In this document: piece after piece, positions 23,958 to 30,825 of the stretch
Layout of the letters: each line of letters begins with the position of its first letter
Numbering within the stretch: the stretch's first letter is position 1
Assembly (NCBI GenBank): GCA_964571725.1
Contig: CAZNDB010000003.1
Span: 62,001 to 126,000 of the forward strand
From: UBA1369 sp964571725
Lineage (GTDB): Bacteria > Patescibacteriota > Gracilibacteria > UBA1369
Reading direction: 5' to 3'
Length of the DNA: 64,000 nt
The notes under the pieces: generated by a model
What the model saw: only the letters and a program-made list of their open reading frames with translations
Database searches by the model: none
What the model was told of the DNA's origin: nothing
Program-made: the position numbers and the translations under genes

Positions 23958-24695
23958 ATGGCCAAGTTTCTCAAAGAAAGAAGCAGATATCTGATCAACA
24001 GAAGCGTCTCCATCCTACTTTATCTGATCCTATTTGCGATCTTGATGATAATAGTTTCCCAATACTTCCTGATTCATCCTATCGTCACCAACATAATCTC
24101 CTCTATCCTGCTCCTCGTCGCCGGAATTATATTTATCATTGTCTGGAAAAAGACATCAAGTTACTGGGAAAAAGTCAGCGACAATTATGACAAAGGCGAC
24201 ACTGGCGAACTCCAAATTCAAAAAATTCTGACACAACTTCCCGATGAATACCAAATCATCCCCGATATCCAAAAGCCCCAGGGAGGCAATATCGACTTTG
24301 TGGTGGTGGGGCCGACTGGAATCTTCGCGCTGGAAGTGAAAAACTACAAAGGCTCCGCAAAAATCGGGTTTAATGGAAAAACCTTAACCTTTAATGGTAA
24401 GTCTCCAGATAAGGATCCCCTTGGACAAACCATCAGTAACGCTATTACCTTGAGTAAATTCCTCAAAAACGAATTAAACCAGCCCTACCTTTCAGTTATG
24501 CCGATTTTAGTCTTTACCGGTCGCCAAATATTACGTTTTGGTCTGCACCCGGTTAAAAACAACGCCCGCGTTATTCGTAGCGAATTTCTTTTAAGCCTCC
24601 TGACCCAAAAGAATAATCAAACTCTGGGCAGCTCAGAAGTCACGAAAATCGCCGAAAAAATCAAAACAGCTTTCCAAAGCCACCAAACAGAGTAA
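23958..24695 (+). CDS. Membrane-anchored NERD (nuclease-related) domain protein
   Basis: Two membrane helices (residues ~18-40 and ~45-66) are followed by a NERD domain: GDTGELQIQKILTQLPDEY, then IDFVVVGPTGIFALEVKNYKG in which D...E-x-K is the PD-(D/E)xK-type nuclease core. At 245 aa it has the usual length for a membrane-NERD protein. NERD proteins are predicted nucleases related to restriction endonucleases; substrate unknown. A -10-like TATAAT lies at 23933-23938. The gene sits exactly between the two copies of the 227-bp repeat, which makes it the cargo of a possible cassette. Confidence 0.87.
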   Translation: MAKFLKERSRYLINRSVSILLYLILFAILMIIVSQYFLIHPIVTNIISSILLLVAGIIFIIVWKKTSSYWEKVSDNYDKGDTGELQIQKILTQLPDEYQIIPDIQKPQGGNIDFVVVGPTGIFALEVKNYKGSAKIGFNGKTLTFNGKSPDKDPLGQTISNAITLSKFLKNELNQPYLSVMPILVFTGRQILRFGLHPVKNNARVIRSEFLLSLLTQKNNQTLGSSEVTKIAEKIKTAFQSHQTE

Positions 24696-24717
24696 AAAGT
24701 CTGTGCGCACAGACTTT
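24696..24717. repeat. 22-bp perfect palindrome after NERD gene
   Basis: Two 11-bp arms, AAAGTCTGTGC and GCACAGACTTT, meet without a spacer directly after the NERD stop codon. A related palindrome (core GTCTGTG...CACAGAC) occurs at 36795-36814, on the other side of the RM block. It could be a terminator hairpin or a protein-binding site; the exact symmetry favours the latter. Confidence 0.6.
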
Positions 24718-24735
24718 AACCTTTCAGAAAGAGTC

Positions 24736-24962
24736 TAAGAATATTTCATTATGAGTTAATGTCTATTATTTATGGTGCTCTCAAGCTGGCCGCTGATGGG
24801 AGCAGCACGGTTGCAGCGACTTTCTCGTCAGATAGATCGCTATGGGTTCAACTCCCATTGCTTCCACCAGGGCCAGCGTTTATAATTTATAGAGACGAGA
24901 AAGTTGCTGCCAGCCCAAAGCTGCAGAAAAAGCCTCACAGCAATGCGGGGCTTTTTCTTTGT
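24736..24962 (+). repeat. 227-bp perfect direct repeat, copy 2
   Basis: Identical to 23677-23903. Immediately upstream, eight bases (TTCAGAAA) are also shared between both copies before identity breaks. The complete identity implies recent duplication, recombination or gene conversion. Confidence 0.9.
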
Positions 24963-24998
24963 CAGCGGATCTCGCCCCGGCCCGCCAAAAGCCCCCCC

Positions 24999-25022
24999 TT
25001 GACGCCCTATATATAATAGTAT
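24999..25022 (+). promoter_or_regulatory. Promoter of the riboswitch transcript
   Basis: TTGACG is followed within 15-17 bp by TATACG/TAGTAT-like hexamers in a TATATAATAGTATAC tract. It lies directly after the terminator of repeat copy 2 and about 15-20 bases before the aptamer. Confidence 0.45.
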
Positions 25023-25036
25023 ACGGTAGTATTGCT

Positions 25037-25176
25037 TTCATCGAGAGTGCGGCGAGAGAATTGGCTCTATGACCCGCCGGCAACCAGCCCACGACTAAGT
25101 TCGTTGCAGTCCGCGAATATCGCCCCGCAAGAAACACAGTCAGAACAGGCCAGGTGCCACAACCAAGAATGATGAA
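25037..25176 (+). ncRNA. SAM-class riboswitch (S-box/SAM-I or SAM-I/IV-like)
   Basis: The order of conserved SAM-clan elements is visible: P1 TTCATC pairs with GATGAA at the far end; ATCGAGAG follows P1; the P2 kink-turn arm runs GGCGAGAGAATTGGCTCT then ATGA, closing with CCGCC; then GGCAACC; after an enlarged P3 region, AGGTGCCACAACC. A TGGC in the P2 loop can pair with GCCA in GGTGCCA, the expected pseudoknot. P4 is missing or very short, which is more like SAM-I/IV. The aptamer lies on the strand of the gene at 25310, with about 130 nt in between for an expression platform. Confidence 0.72.
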
Positions 25177-25309
25177 CAGGATTCACGCGCCTCCTCATGG
25201 AACGTGAACGCGCCTCCCCGGGAAACGCACTCCCATGGACCAGCGCGCCCTACAATGGCCAATAGCTCGATGAAGGTTAGATCGCCAGGCAATTTAACCC
25301 TCATTTTGT

Positions 25310-25888
25310 ATGAAGTACCTGCATAGCTATGATTTCCCCTATCTCGTCGAGGCCGGCTCGCCAGCAGAATTAAGCAGCCCGTCCGGTCCGCCAACGCCGG
25401 AAGCTCTCGCCAGCCCCACCGCCACCATCACGCCCCTCGCCCGTGCCCTGCCCAAAGACTCGCATCAAAACGGCTTCCTTCGCCCGGCCTGCAAAGAGCT
25501 CCTGATCCACCTGATCACTATCCAAAGCGTTGCCAATCAAACGCACGGCTGTCTGGTACTGGACCTCCGGGAATGCGTCTATATCACCCCGGAAGGGCTG
25601 GTCAGCGAATCCGATCGTCCGCCGCTCTTGGAACGGGAACTTCCTTTCCCTGTCCCGGAGGGTCTGGCGCCCTGCGACCGCTGCGGATATCAGCGGGGAG
25701 AATGCCTTTTCCAGGGACGAATGGTGCAGGTCGCCTGCCCCTGCCAGGCCCAAATTTGCGGCAAGTGCCATACTCCGGTCAATAAATTCAGGATCGGCAC
25801 CTGCGTCTGGGATCCCCGGGACGGCCAGCTCTGGAATGTCCCACTCTGCAGCGCGTGGGGGCATAGGTGTAGGACAGATGCAAAATAG
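25310..25888 (+). CDS. Unknown Cys-rich protein behind SAM riboswitch
   Basis: A 192-aa protein with a Pro/Ala-rich first 50 residues, a central β/α part (THGCLVLDLRECVYITPEGL) and a Cys-rich C-terminus: CDRCGYQRGEC, CPCQAQICGKC and a final pair in VPLCSAWGHRC. The CxxC pairs suggest one or two zinc sites. I do not recognise the family. The only functional hint is the upstream SAM riboswitch, which suggests a tie to methionine or SAM levels. An opposite-strand frame of similar length exists, but the riboswitch supports this strand. GC is higher than in the genes after 25.9 kb. Confidence 0.6.
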   Translation: MKYLHSYDFPYLVEAGSPAELSSPSGPPTPEALASPTATITPLARALPKDSHQNGFLRPACKELLIHLITIQSVANQTHGCLVLDLRECVYITPEGLVSESDRPPLLERELPFPVPEGLAPCDRCGYQRGECLFQGRMVQVACPCQAQICGKCHTPVNKFRIGTCVWDPRDGQLWNVPLCSAWGHRCRTDAK

Positions 25889-25974
25889 GGAAAATAAGGA
25901 AGACGGAAGAAAGTCTTGATTTTTCTTAACCTCAGGGGTAAATTAAAAAAGTCTGGCCGTTCAGTTAATAATTA

Positions 25975-26295
25975 ATGGATATTTACTGGAAAAACGAGAA
26001 ATTAAAGAAAGATTTGCATGACTTTAGTTTTTTGAAAAAACATTATGGTGAGAAGGTTGCAGAAAAAGTTTCTCAGAGACTCCAGGAGCTTGCTATGTTT
26101 CCCACATATGCTGACCTGCCGATAAATATGCACAAGCATTGTGTGAACAATTACTTTGCAGTTGATCTACCAAATGAAGGAGGTGGTCGAGGGAAATGGA
26201 GACTGTGTTTCATGTCTGCAGCCGACTTTGATTCGACAAATCAAAGCACGATAACTGGAGTAATAATAATTGGAATAAAAAATTACCATAAATAA
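25975..26295 (+). CDS. HigB-like toxin
   Basis: A 106-aa protein of the RelE/HigB type: N-terminal helices (EKLKKDLHDFSFLKKHYGEK), the β-sheet with RGKWRLCFMSAADFD, and the characteristic end IIIGIKNYHK. HigB toxins cleave mRNA on translating ribosomes. The next gene, 10 bp downstream, encodes a HigA-type antitoxin with an extra metalloprotease-like domain; toxin-first gene order is typical of higBA. The gene starts the AT-rich defence block. Confidence 0.78.
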   Translation: MDIYWKNEKLKKDLHDFSFLKKHYGEKVAEKVSQRLQELAMFPTYADLPINMHKHCVNNYFAVDLPNEGGGRGKWRLCFMSAADFDSTNQSTITGVIIIGIKNYHK

Positions 26296-26305
26296 TTGTA
26301 CTGAC

Positions 26306-27388
26306 ATGGAAACTAAAGGATATCAACCGCCAATAGCTATACATCCTGGAAAAACAATCAAGGAGGTGCTTGATATGTTGGGAATGTCACAATCAGAATT
26401 AAGTATTAGAAGTGATCTAACTGAAAAAACTATCAGTGAAATATTAAACGGCAAAAACCCAGTTACACCAGAAACAGCTTTGAAATTTCAAAGAGTGTTG
26501 GGGATCTCTGAGGTTGGCCTTCTAAATATGCAAGCTAGTTATGATATGGACCTGCTTAGATTAAAGGATCAAGCACGTCTTGAATCTGAAACTAAATTTC
26601 TAAGTAAATTTGCTTGTTATGCTGAATTAGTAAAATTTGGTTATTTAAAGAATAGCAAGGACAAAACATATAAAATTAAGGAGCTGTTAAAGTTTTTTTC
26701 AGTTAATTCTTTGGAATTTCTTGAAGAGGCTATCCCTGTTGCTTTTAGGAAATCAAATGGACAAAAAATTAATAAAGAATCATTAGCAGCCTGGTTGGAA
26801 ATTGGACGAATAGAATCGTCTAAGATTGAAACCAATTCTTTTGATATGAAGTTACTTCAATCTTCATTATTAAAAATGCGATCGCTGACTACTAAAAAAC
26901 CTGAAATTTATTCAAGAGAACTAGTAAATATTTGTGCAGAATCAGGAATTACACTTATATATACTCCTCATCTTAAAAACACTTATGTAAATGGTGCAAC
27001 AAGATGGATTAATTCTAATAAATCTCTTGTTCAGGTTAATTTGAGATATAAATATGCGGATATCTTTTGGTTTACTTTCTTTCATGAAATTGGGCACGTT
27101 CTGAAACATAGTAAAAAGGAGATTTTTGTTGATTTCAAAGATAGTGAAGATATATCTGAATTAGAAAAAGAAGCTGATCAGTTCGCAAGAGATCTCTTAA
27201 TCCCCCCTGATGCTGGCTTTGAAGATTTAAAATATTCAATTACCTCAGGTAATTTTGCTCAAAAGATTTTAGCTTTTTCCAAAAAAATAGACATTTCTCC
27301 TGGCATAGTTGCTGGTAGAATCGGCAAAGAAACTGGAAATTGGAAATTGGTTGCACAATTTAGAGAAAAAATTTGTTTAACTAGATAA
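26306..27388 (+). CDS. HigA-type antitoxin fused to ImmA/IrrE metallopeptidase domain
   Basis: Residues ~8-75 form an XRE helix-turn-helix of the HigA/VapI type (IAIHPGKTIKEVLDMLGMSQ, then DLTEKTISEILNGKNPV). After a ~120-residue helical linker comes an ImmA/IrrE domain with zinc motif HEIGHVLKH near residue 255 and a later Glu in LEKEADQFARDLLIP. In other proteins this domain cleaves repressors or antitoxins. Here it may process its own HTH part or the toxin complex in response to stress. It ends 5 bp before hsdM, so the toxin-antitoxin pair and the RM genes may form one operon. Confidence 0.87.
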   Translation: METKGYQPPIAIHPGKTIKEVLDMLGMSQSELSIRSDLTEKTISEILNGKNPVTPETALKFQRVLGISEVGLLNMQASYDMDLLRLKDQARLESETKFLSKFACYAELVKFGYLKNSKDKTYKIKELLKFFSVNSLEFLEEAIPVAFRKSNGQKINKESLAAWLEIGRIESSKIETNSFDMKLLQSSLLKMRSLTTKKPEIYSRELVNICAESGITLIYTPHLKNTYVNGATRWINSNKSLVQVNLRYKYADIFWFTFFHEIGHVLKHSKKEIFVDFKDSEDISELEKEADQFARDLLIPPDAGFEDLKYSITSGNFAQKILAFSKKIDISPGIVAGRIGKETGNWKLVAQFREKICLTR

Positions 27389-27393
27389 TTATT

Positions 27394-28854
27394 ATGTTCG
27401 AACAATCTTTCAAAAACATAGACAATATCCTCCATACTGATTCCGGCTGCGGAACTGAATTGGATTATGTCGAGCAAACTTCCTGGATTCTTTTTCTGAA
27501 ATACCTGGATGATTTGGAGGAAACAAAAAGAACCGAAGCAGCACTGGCCGGAAAACCGTACAAATATATCTTGTCGCCGGAGTATCGTTGGAACACCTGG
27601 GCTTGCCCCAAGGAGAAAAGCGGCAAACTAGATCACAATAAAGCCCTCGACGGTGACGATCTGAGAGAATTTGTAAACAATAAACTTTTCCTTTATCTTA
27701 AAAAATTCAGAGCAGAAGACCCTCACACTATCGAATATAAAATCGGGGAAATTTTCCATGAGTTAAAAAATAAAATATCCAGTGGTTATAAACTCCGTGA
27801 AATCTTAAACATAGTTGATGGAATGCATTTCCGGCTCTATGAAGAAAAACACGAATTATCCCATCTCTACGAAGCCAAAATCAAGAATATGGGCAACGCT
27901 GGCCGAAACGGCGGCGAATATTACACTCCTCGTCCACTCATCAAAACCATCGTTAAAGTCATTGACCCCAAGATCGGTGAAACAATTTATGATGGTGCCT
28001 GTGGAAGCGCGGGATTTTTGGTAGAAGCTTACAATTATCTTACTCAGAACCAGGCTAAGTTGTCTTCCAGCCAAATGGCGACACTCCAAAATAAGACCTT
28101 TTATGGGAAAGAAATAAAATCTCTTGCCTATATCATCGGCATCATGAACATGATTCTGCATGGAGTCGAAGCCCCAAACATCAGACATACCAATACACTT
28201 GCAGAAAACATTAACGATATTCAGGAAAAAGACCGCTTCGATATTATCCTTGCCAACCCACCCTTTGGCGCTGGAATTGGTCGGGAGATCCAGCAAAACT
28301 TTCCAATAAAAACAGGTGAAACCGCTTTTCTTTTTCTACAGCATTTCATCAAAATTTTAAAAGCTGGAGGGCGGGCTGGCATAGTAATTAAAAACACTTT
28401 TCTTTCCAATACCGATAACGCCTCGGTTTCCCTACGCAAACTACTTTTAGAAACCTGTAACCTTTACGCTGTACTTGATTTGCCCGGTGGAGCTTTTCAG
28501 GGAGCTGGTGTCAAAACCGTAGTATTATTTTTTGAAAAAGGATCACCAACCAAAAAAGTTTGGTACTATCAGTTGAATTTAACTCGCAATCTTGGTAAAG
28601 GTAGTCCCCTAAGTGAAGCCGATTTAGCAGAGTTCGTAGAATTACAAAAAGCACAGACCAACAGTCCAAATTCATGGAATGTAGAGGCAAAGGATATAGA
28701 CCAAACAACCTTTGATTTATCAGTCAAAAATCCAAATAAAGCAGATAAAACTGTTTTACGGGAACCAAAAGAAATTTTGGAGGAAATGAAAAGACTAGAC
28801 TCACAAAGTACAAAGATTTTGGATGCAATTTCAAGACAAATTCATGCAAACTAA
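27394..28854 (+). CDS. hsdM: Type I RM N6-adenine methyltransferase subunit (locus 2)
   Basis: A 486-aa HsdM of the common length, not closely similar to the HsdM at 4-6 kb. N-terminal HsdM_N (TELDYVEQTSWILFLKYLDD), GGEYYTPRPLI, SAM motif I DGACGSAGFLV (200-210) and catalytic motif IV ANPPFG (287-292). The C-terminal helix (EPKEILEEMKRLDSQSTKIL) is the HsdS-binding type. It follows the HigA-ImmA gene by 5 bp and overlaps the hsdS gene, indicating coupled translation of M and S. Confidence 0.95.
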   Translation: MFEQSFKNIDNILHTDSGCGTELDYVEQTSWILFLKYLDDLEETKRTEAALAGKPYKYILSPEYRWNTWACPKEKSGKLDHNKALDGDDLREFVNNKLFLYLKKFRAEDPHTIEYKIGEIFHELKNKISSGYKLREILNIVDGMHFRLYEEKHELSHLYEAKIKNMGNAGRNGGEYYTPRPLIKTIVKVIDPKIGETIYDGACGSAGFLVEAYNYLTQNQAKLSSSQMATLQNKTFYGKEIKSLAYIIGIMNMILHGVEAPNIRHTNTLAENINDIQEKDRFDIILANPPFGAGIGREIQQNFPIKTGETAFLFLQHFIKILKAGGRAGIVIKNTFLSNTDNASVSLRKLLLETCNLYAVLDLPGGAFQGAGVKTVVLFFEKGSPTKKVWYYQLNLTRNLGKGSPLSEADLAEFVELQKAQTNSPNSWNVEAKDIDQTTFDLSVKNPNKADKTVLREPKEILEEMKRLDSQSTKILDAISRQIHAN

Positions 28855-29989
28855 TTGGCAAACAAAAAAACTGAGCGAAGTATGCAATTTAATAAAAGGC
28901 AAAAAACCTTCTAGGTTTGTGCCTAAGAGTTCTAAGCCATATTTAACAGCAAAAGTAGTTCGTGGAACCGAAGTTCCAGAATTTGTTGCAGAAAATTGTC
29001 CTTCGTCCGTTTGGGTAAAAAGAGACGACATTGTAATTATTATGGATGGATCAAACTCTGGTGAAATATTTACAGATTTAGAAGGTGCATTAGCTTCAAC
29101 AATGGGAATTGTTAAATTTCCAAAAGATACTTTAAACCCGAAATATCTTCTACACTTTTTGGTAACACACAGAGAAAACTTTACAAAAGCTAGAACCGGA
29201 TCTGCTATTCCGCATCTGAATAAAGAAGAATTTGAAAACATTGAAATTCCACTCCCACCACTTCCCGAACAACAACGCATCGTGAAAATTTTGGATGAGG
29301 TTTTCTGGGAAACAGCGAAGGCAATAGAAAACACAAAAAATAATCTTCAAAATGTCAAAGAACTTTTTGAATCATATTTGCAGAGTGTTTTTGCGAATCC
29401 AGGTAAGGATTGGGAAGAGAAAGAAATTGGGGAAATTGCTAAAATTGAATATGGTCATACAGAGAAAGCAAAAACAAATGGTGATCTTAGATTTATCAGG
29501 ATTACTGACACAGATGAAAATGGGCTTTTAACTAAAACCAGGAAAATGTATCTAAACTCTTTTAAAGATCAAGATAAATATTTTTTAAATAATGGAGATT
29601 TATTAATGGCACGAACGGGGGCGTCAGCAGGCAATGTATTATTTTTTGAAAGTGATGAAAAATCAATATTTGCATCATATCTAATTAGAATTGAATTTAA
29701 AAAACTCACAAAAAGGTTGTATTGGTATTTTTCAAAATCTAAGATTTATTGGGATCAGGTTAAAGAATTATCCGCCGGGTCAGCACAACCTCAATTTAAT
29801 GGCGGAGCATTGAAAAAAATTCGTTTTTCTTATCCTCATTCAATTAGTGAACAAAAATGTATAATTACTCAACTCGACGCTCTTTCCACTGAGACCAAAA
29901 GATTGGAAACTATATATTTGAAAGAGCTTGCCGACCTTGAAGAATTGAAAAAATCTGTCCTCAAAAAAGCTTTTAGTGGCCAATTATGA
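28844..29989 (+). CDS. hsdS: Type I RM specificity subunit (locus 2)
   Basis: The start at 28844 (MQTNWQTKKLSEVCNLIKGK) fits the family best and overlaps hsdM by 11 bp; an ATG seven codons upstream is in frame. Two target-recognition domains are visible, opening with WQTKKLSEVCNLIKG and DWEEKEIGEIAKIEYG. Each is followed by the conserved coiled segment: PLPPLPEQQRIVKILDEVF and SEQKCIITQLDALSTETKRL. Both halves are complete. The gene overlaps the next gene by 4 bp. Confidence 0.93.
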   Translation: MQTNWQTKKLSEVCNLIKGKKPSRFVPKSSKPYLTAKVVRGTEVPEFVAENCPSSVWVKRDDIVIIMDGSNSGEIFTDLEGALASTMGIVKFPKDTLNPKYLLHFLVTHRENFTKARTGSAIPHLNKEEFENIEIPLPPLPEQQRIVKILDEVFWETAKAIENTKNNLQNVKELFESYLQSVFANPGKDWEEKEIGEIAKIEYGHTEKAKTNGDLRFIRITDTDENGLLTKTRKMYLNSFKDQDKYFLNNGDLLMARTGASAGNVLFFESDEKSIFASYLIRIEFKKLTKRLYWYFSKSKIYWDQVKELSAGSAQPQFNGGALKKIRFSYPHSISEQKCIITQLDALSTETKRLETIYLKELADLEELKKSVLKKAFSGQL

Positions 29990-30717
29990 AATTCTATTAT
30001 TATAAAGGATTAAACCTGATCTGTTTTGAGAAAAATGACTTAAGAGACATATTTCAGCAGGGAAAGTTTTCCGAATTATTAAAAGAATTAAAGCGCCAAA
30101 AACTATCTTTTACTGATTTACATGGGAACAAAAAGTTAATGGATGAAATAACCGATGTAATCGTAGCAAAGGGAAATAAACGAAAAGAAGATATAGAAAT
30201 ATTTAGTGCAATCGAATATTCCTTACTATTCTGCACAGATAAAAGCAAAATCTGCTTTGAGCTTAAAAAGGGTCTTAATCCCCACAAATTAAAAATTCAT
30301 AGTATTGACGACCTGATACACGCAATCGAAGAACAAACATTGATGGATTTTGGAATCATATCTGATGATAGTCTCAAAATATTCCAACTGAAACAACATA
30401 AGAAAAAATTAGATACTCATGACGTCTCGGAAACTATCGAAAAAGCATTAAACAAATATGGACAAGACATTGGCAAAACAAATTTATTAATCATATTGCA
30501 GGGGAAACCAATTAAGGATCAAACAGCACCTATGAATATTGACTTCGAGAAATTACATAAACATCTTTTAACAAAAAGATTCAAATTTACCGGGCAGATT
30601 TTGATTGCATATAACGAGAACAATAAACATCAAATTATCAATCAAGTGTATCCAGATTTAGCTACCAGCCAAAGAGAAATCAACCAAGAGTATTGGGATA
30701 AATGGGTAGATGGATAG
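29986..30717 (+). CDS. Unknown protein inside RM locus 2
   Basis: A 243-aa soluble, Lys-rich protein that starts in an ATGA overlap with the hsdS stop. I do not recognise the family. An N-terminal α/β part (FYYYKGLNLICFEKNDLRD) is followed by helices, then a β-strand/helix pair NKYGQDIGKTNLLIILQGKP and LTKRFKFTGQILIAYNENNK, which reads like one α/β domain with a C-terminal TGQILIAYN strand. No catalytic motif is certain. The two operators and the hsdR gene follow. As an hsdS-hsdR interposed gene it may be an accessory defence factor. Confidence 0.75.
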   Translation: MKFYYYKGLNLICFEKNDLRDIFQQGKFSELLKELKRQKLSFTDLHGNKKLMDEITDVIVAKGNKRKEDIEIFSAIEYSLLFCTDKSKICFELKKGLNPHKLKIHSIDDLIHAIEEQTLMDFGIISDDSLKIFQLKQHKKKLDTHDVSETIEKALNKYGQDIGKTNLLIILQGKPIKDQTAPMNIDFEKLHKHLLTKRFKFTGQILIAYNENNKHQIINQVYPDLATSQREINQEYWDKWVDG

Positions 30718-30742
30718 TTGCCATAATCATAAAATCCGATTT

Positions 30743-30775
30743 AATGTATACAAAACTGACCTTTTTGTATACATT
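30743..30775. promoter_or_regulatory. Operator-like inverted repeat 1 upstream of hsdR
   Basis: Perfect 13-bp arms AATGTATACAAAA and TTTTGTATACATT with a 7-bp spacer. The arms share TACAAA with the second repeat 41 bp downstream (centre to centre), close to four helical turns. A promoter TTGTAT...TAGATA lies across the two sites, so a bound protein would control hsdR separately from hsdM and hsdS. Confidence 0.75.
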
Positions 30776-30787
30776 TCAAATAAAATA

Positions 30788-30812
30788 GATACAAACAATA
30801 ATGGTTTGTATC
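30788..30812. promoter_or_regulatory. Operator-like inverted repeat 2 upstream of hsdR
   Basis: Perfect 9-bp arms GATACAAAC and GTTTGTATC with a 7-bp spacer, the same spacer length as repeat 1. It ends 13 bp before the hsdR start codon and would also cover the ribosome-binding region. Confidence 0.75.
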
Positions 30813-30825
30813 CAAGCTTAAACAC

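Noticed and set aside
23700..25016. Two near-identical 69-85-codon frames in the 227-bp repeat
   Set aside because: They read through the tRNA-like T-arm and the terminator hairpin, so they are by-products of the repeat and not genes.
25370..25864. 164-codon minus-strand frame opposite the Cys-rich gene
   Set aside because: The SAM riboswitch and promoter point to the plus strand, and the plus frame has organised CxxC pairs.
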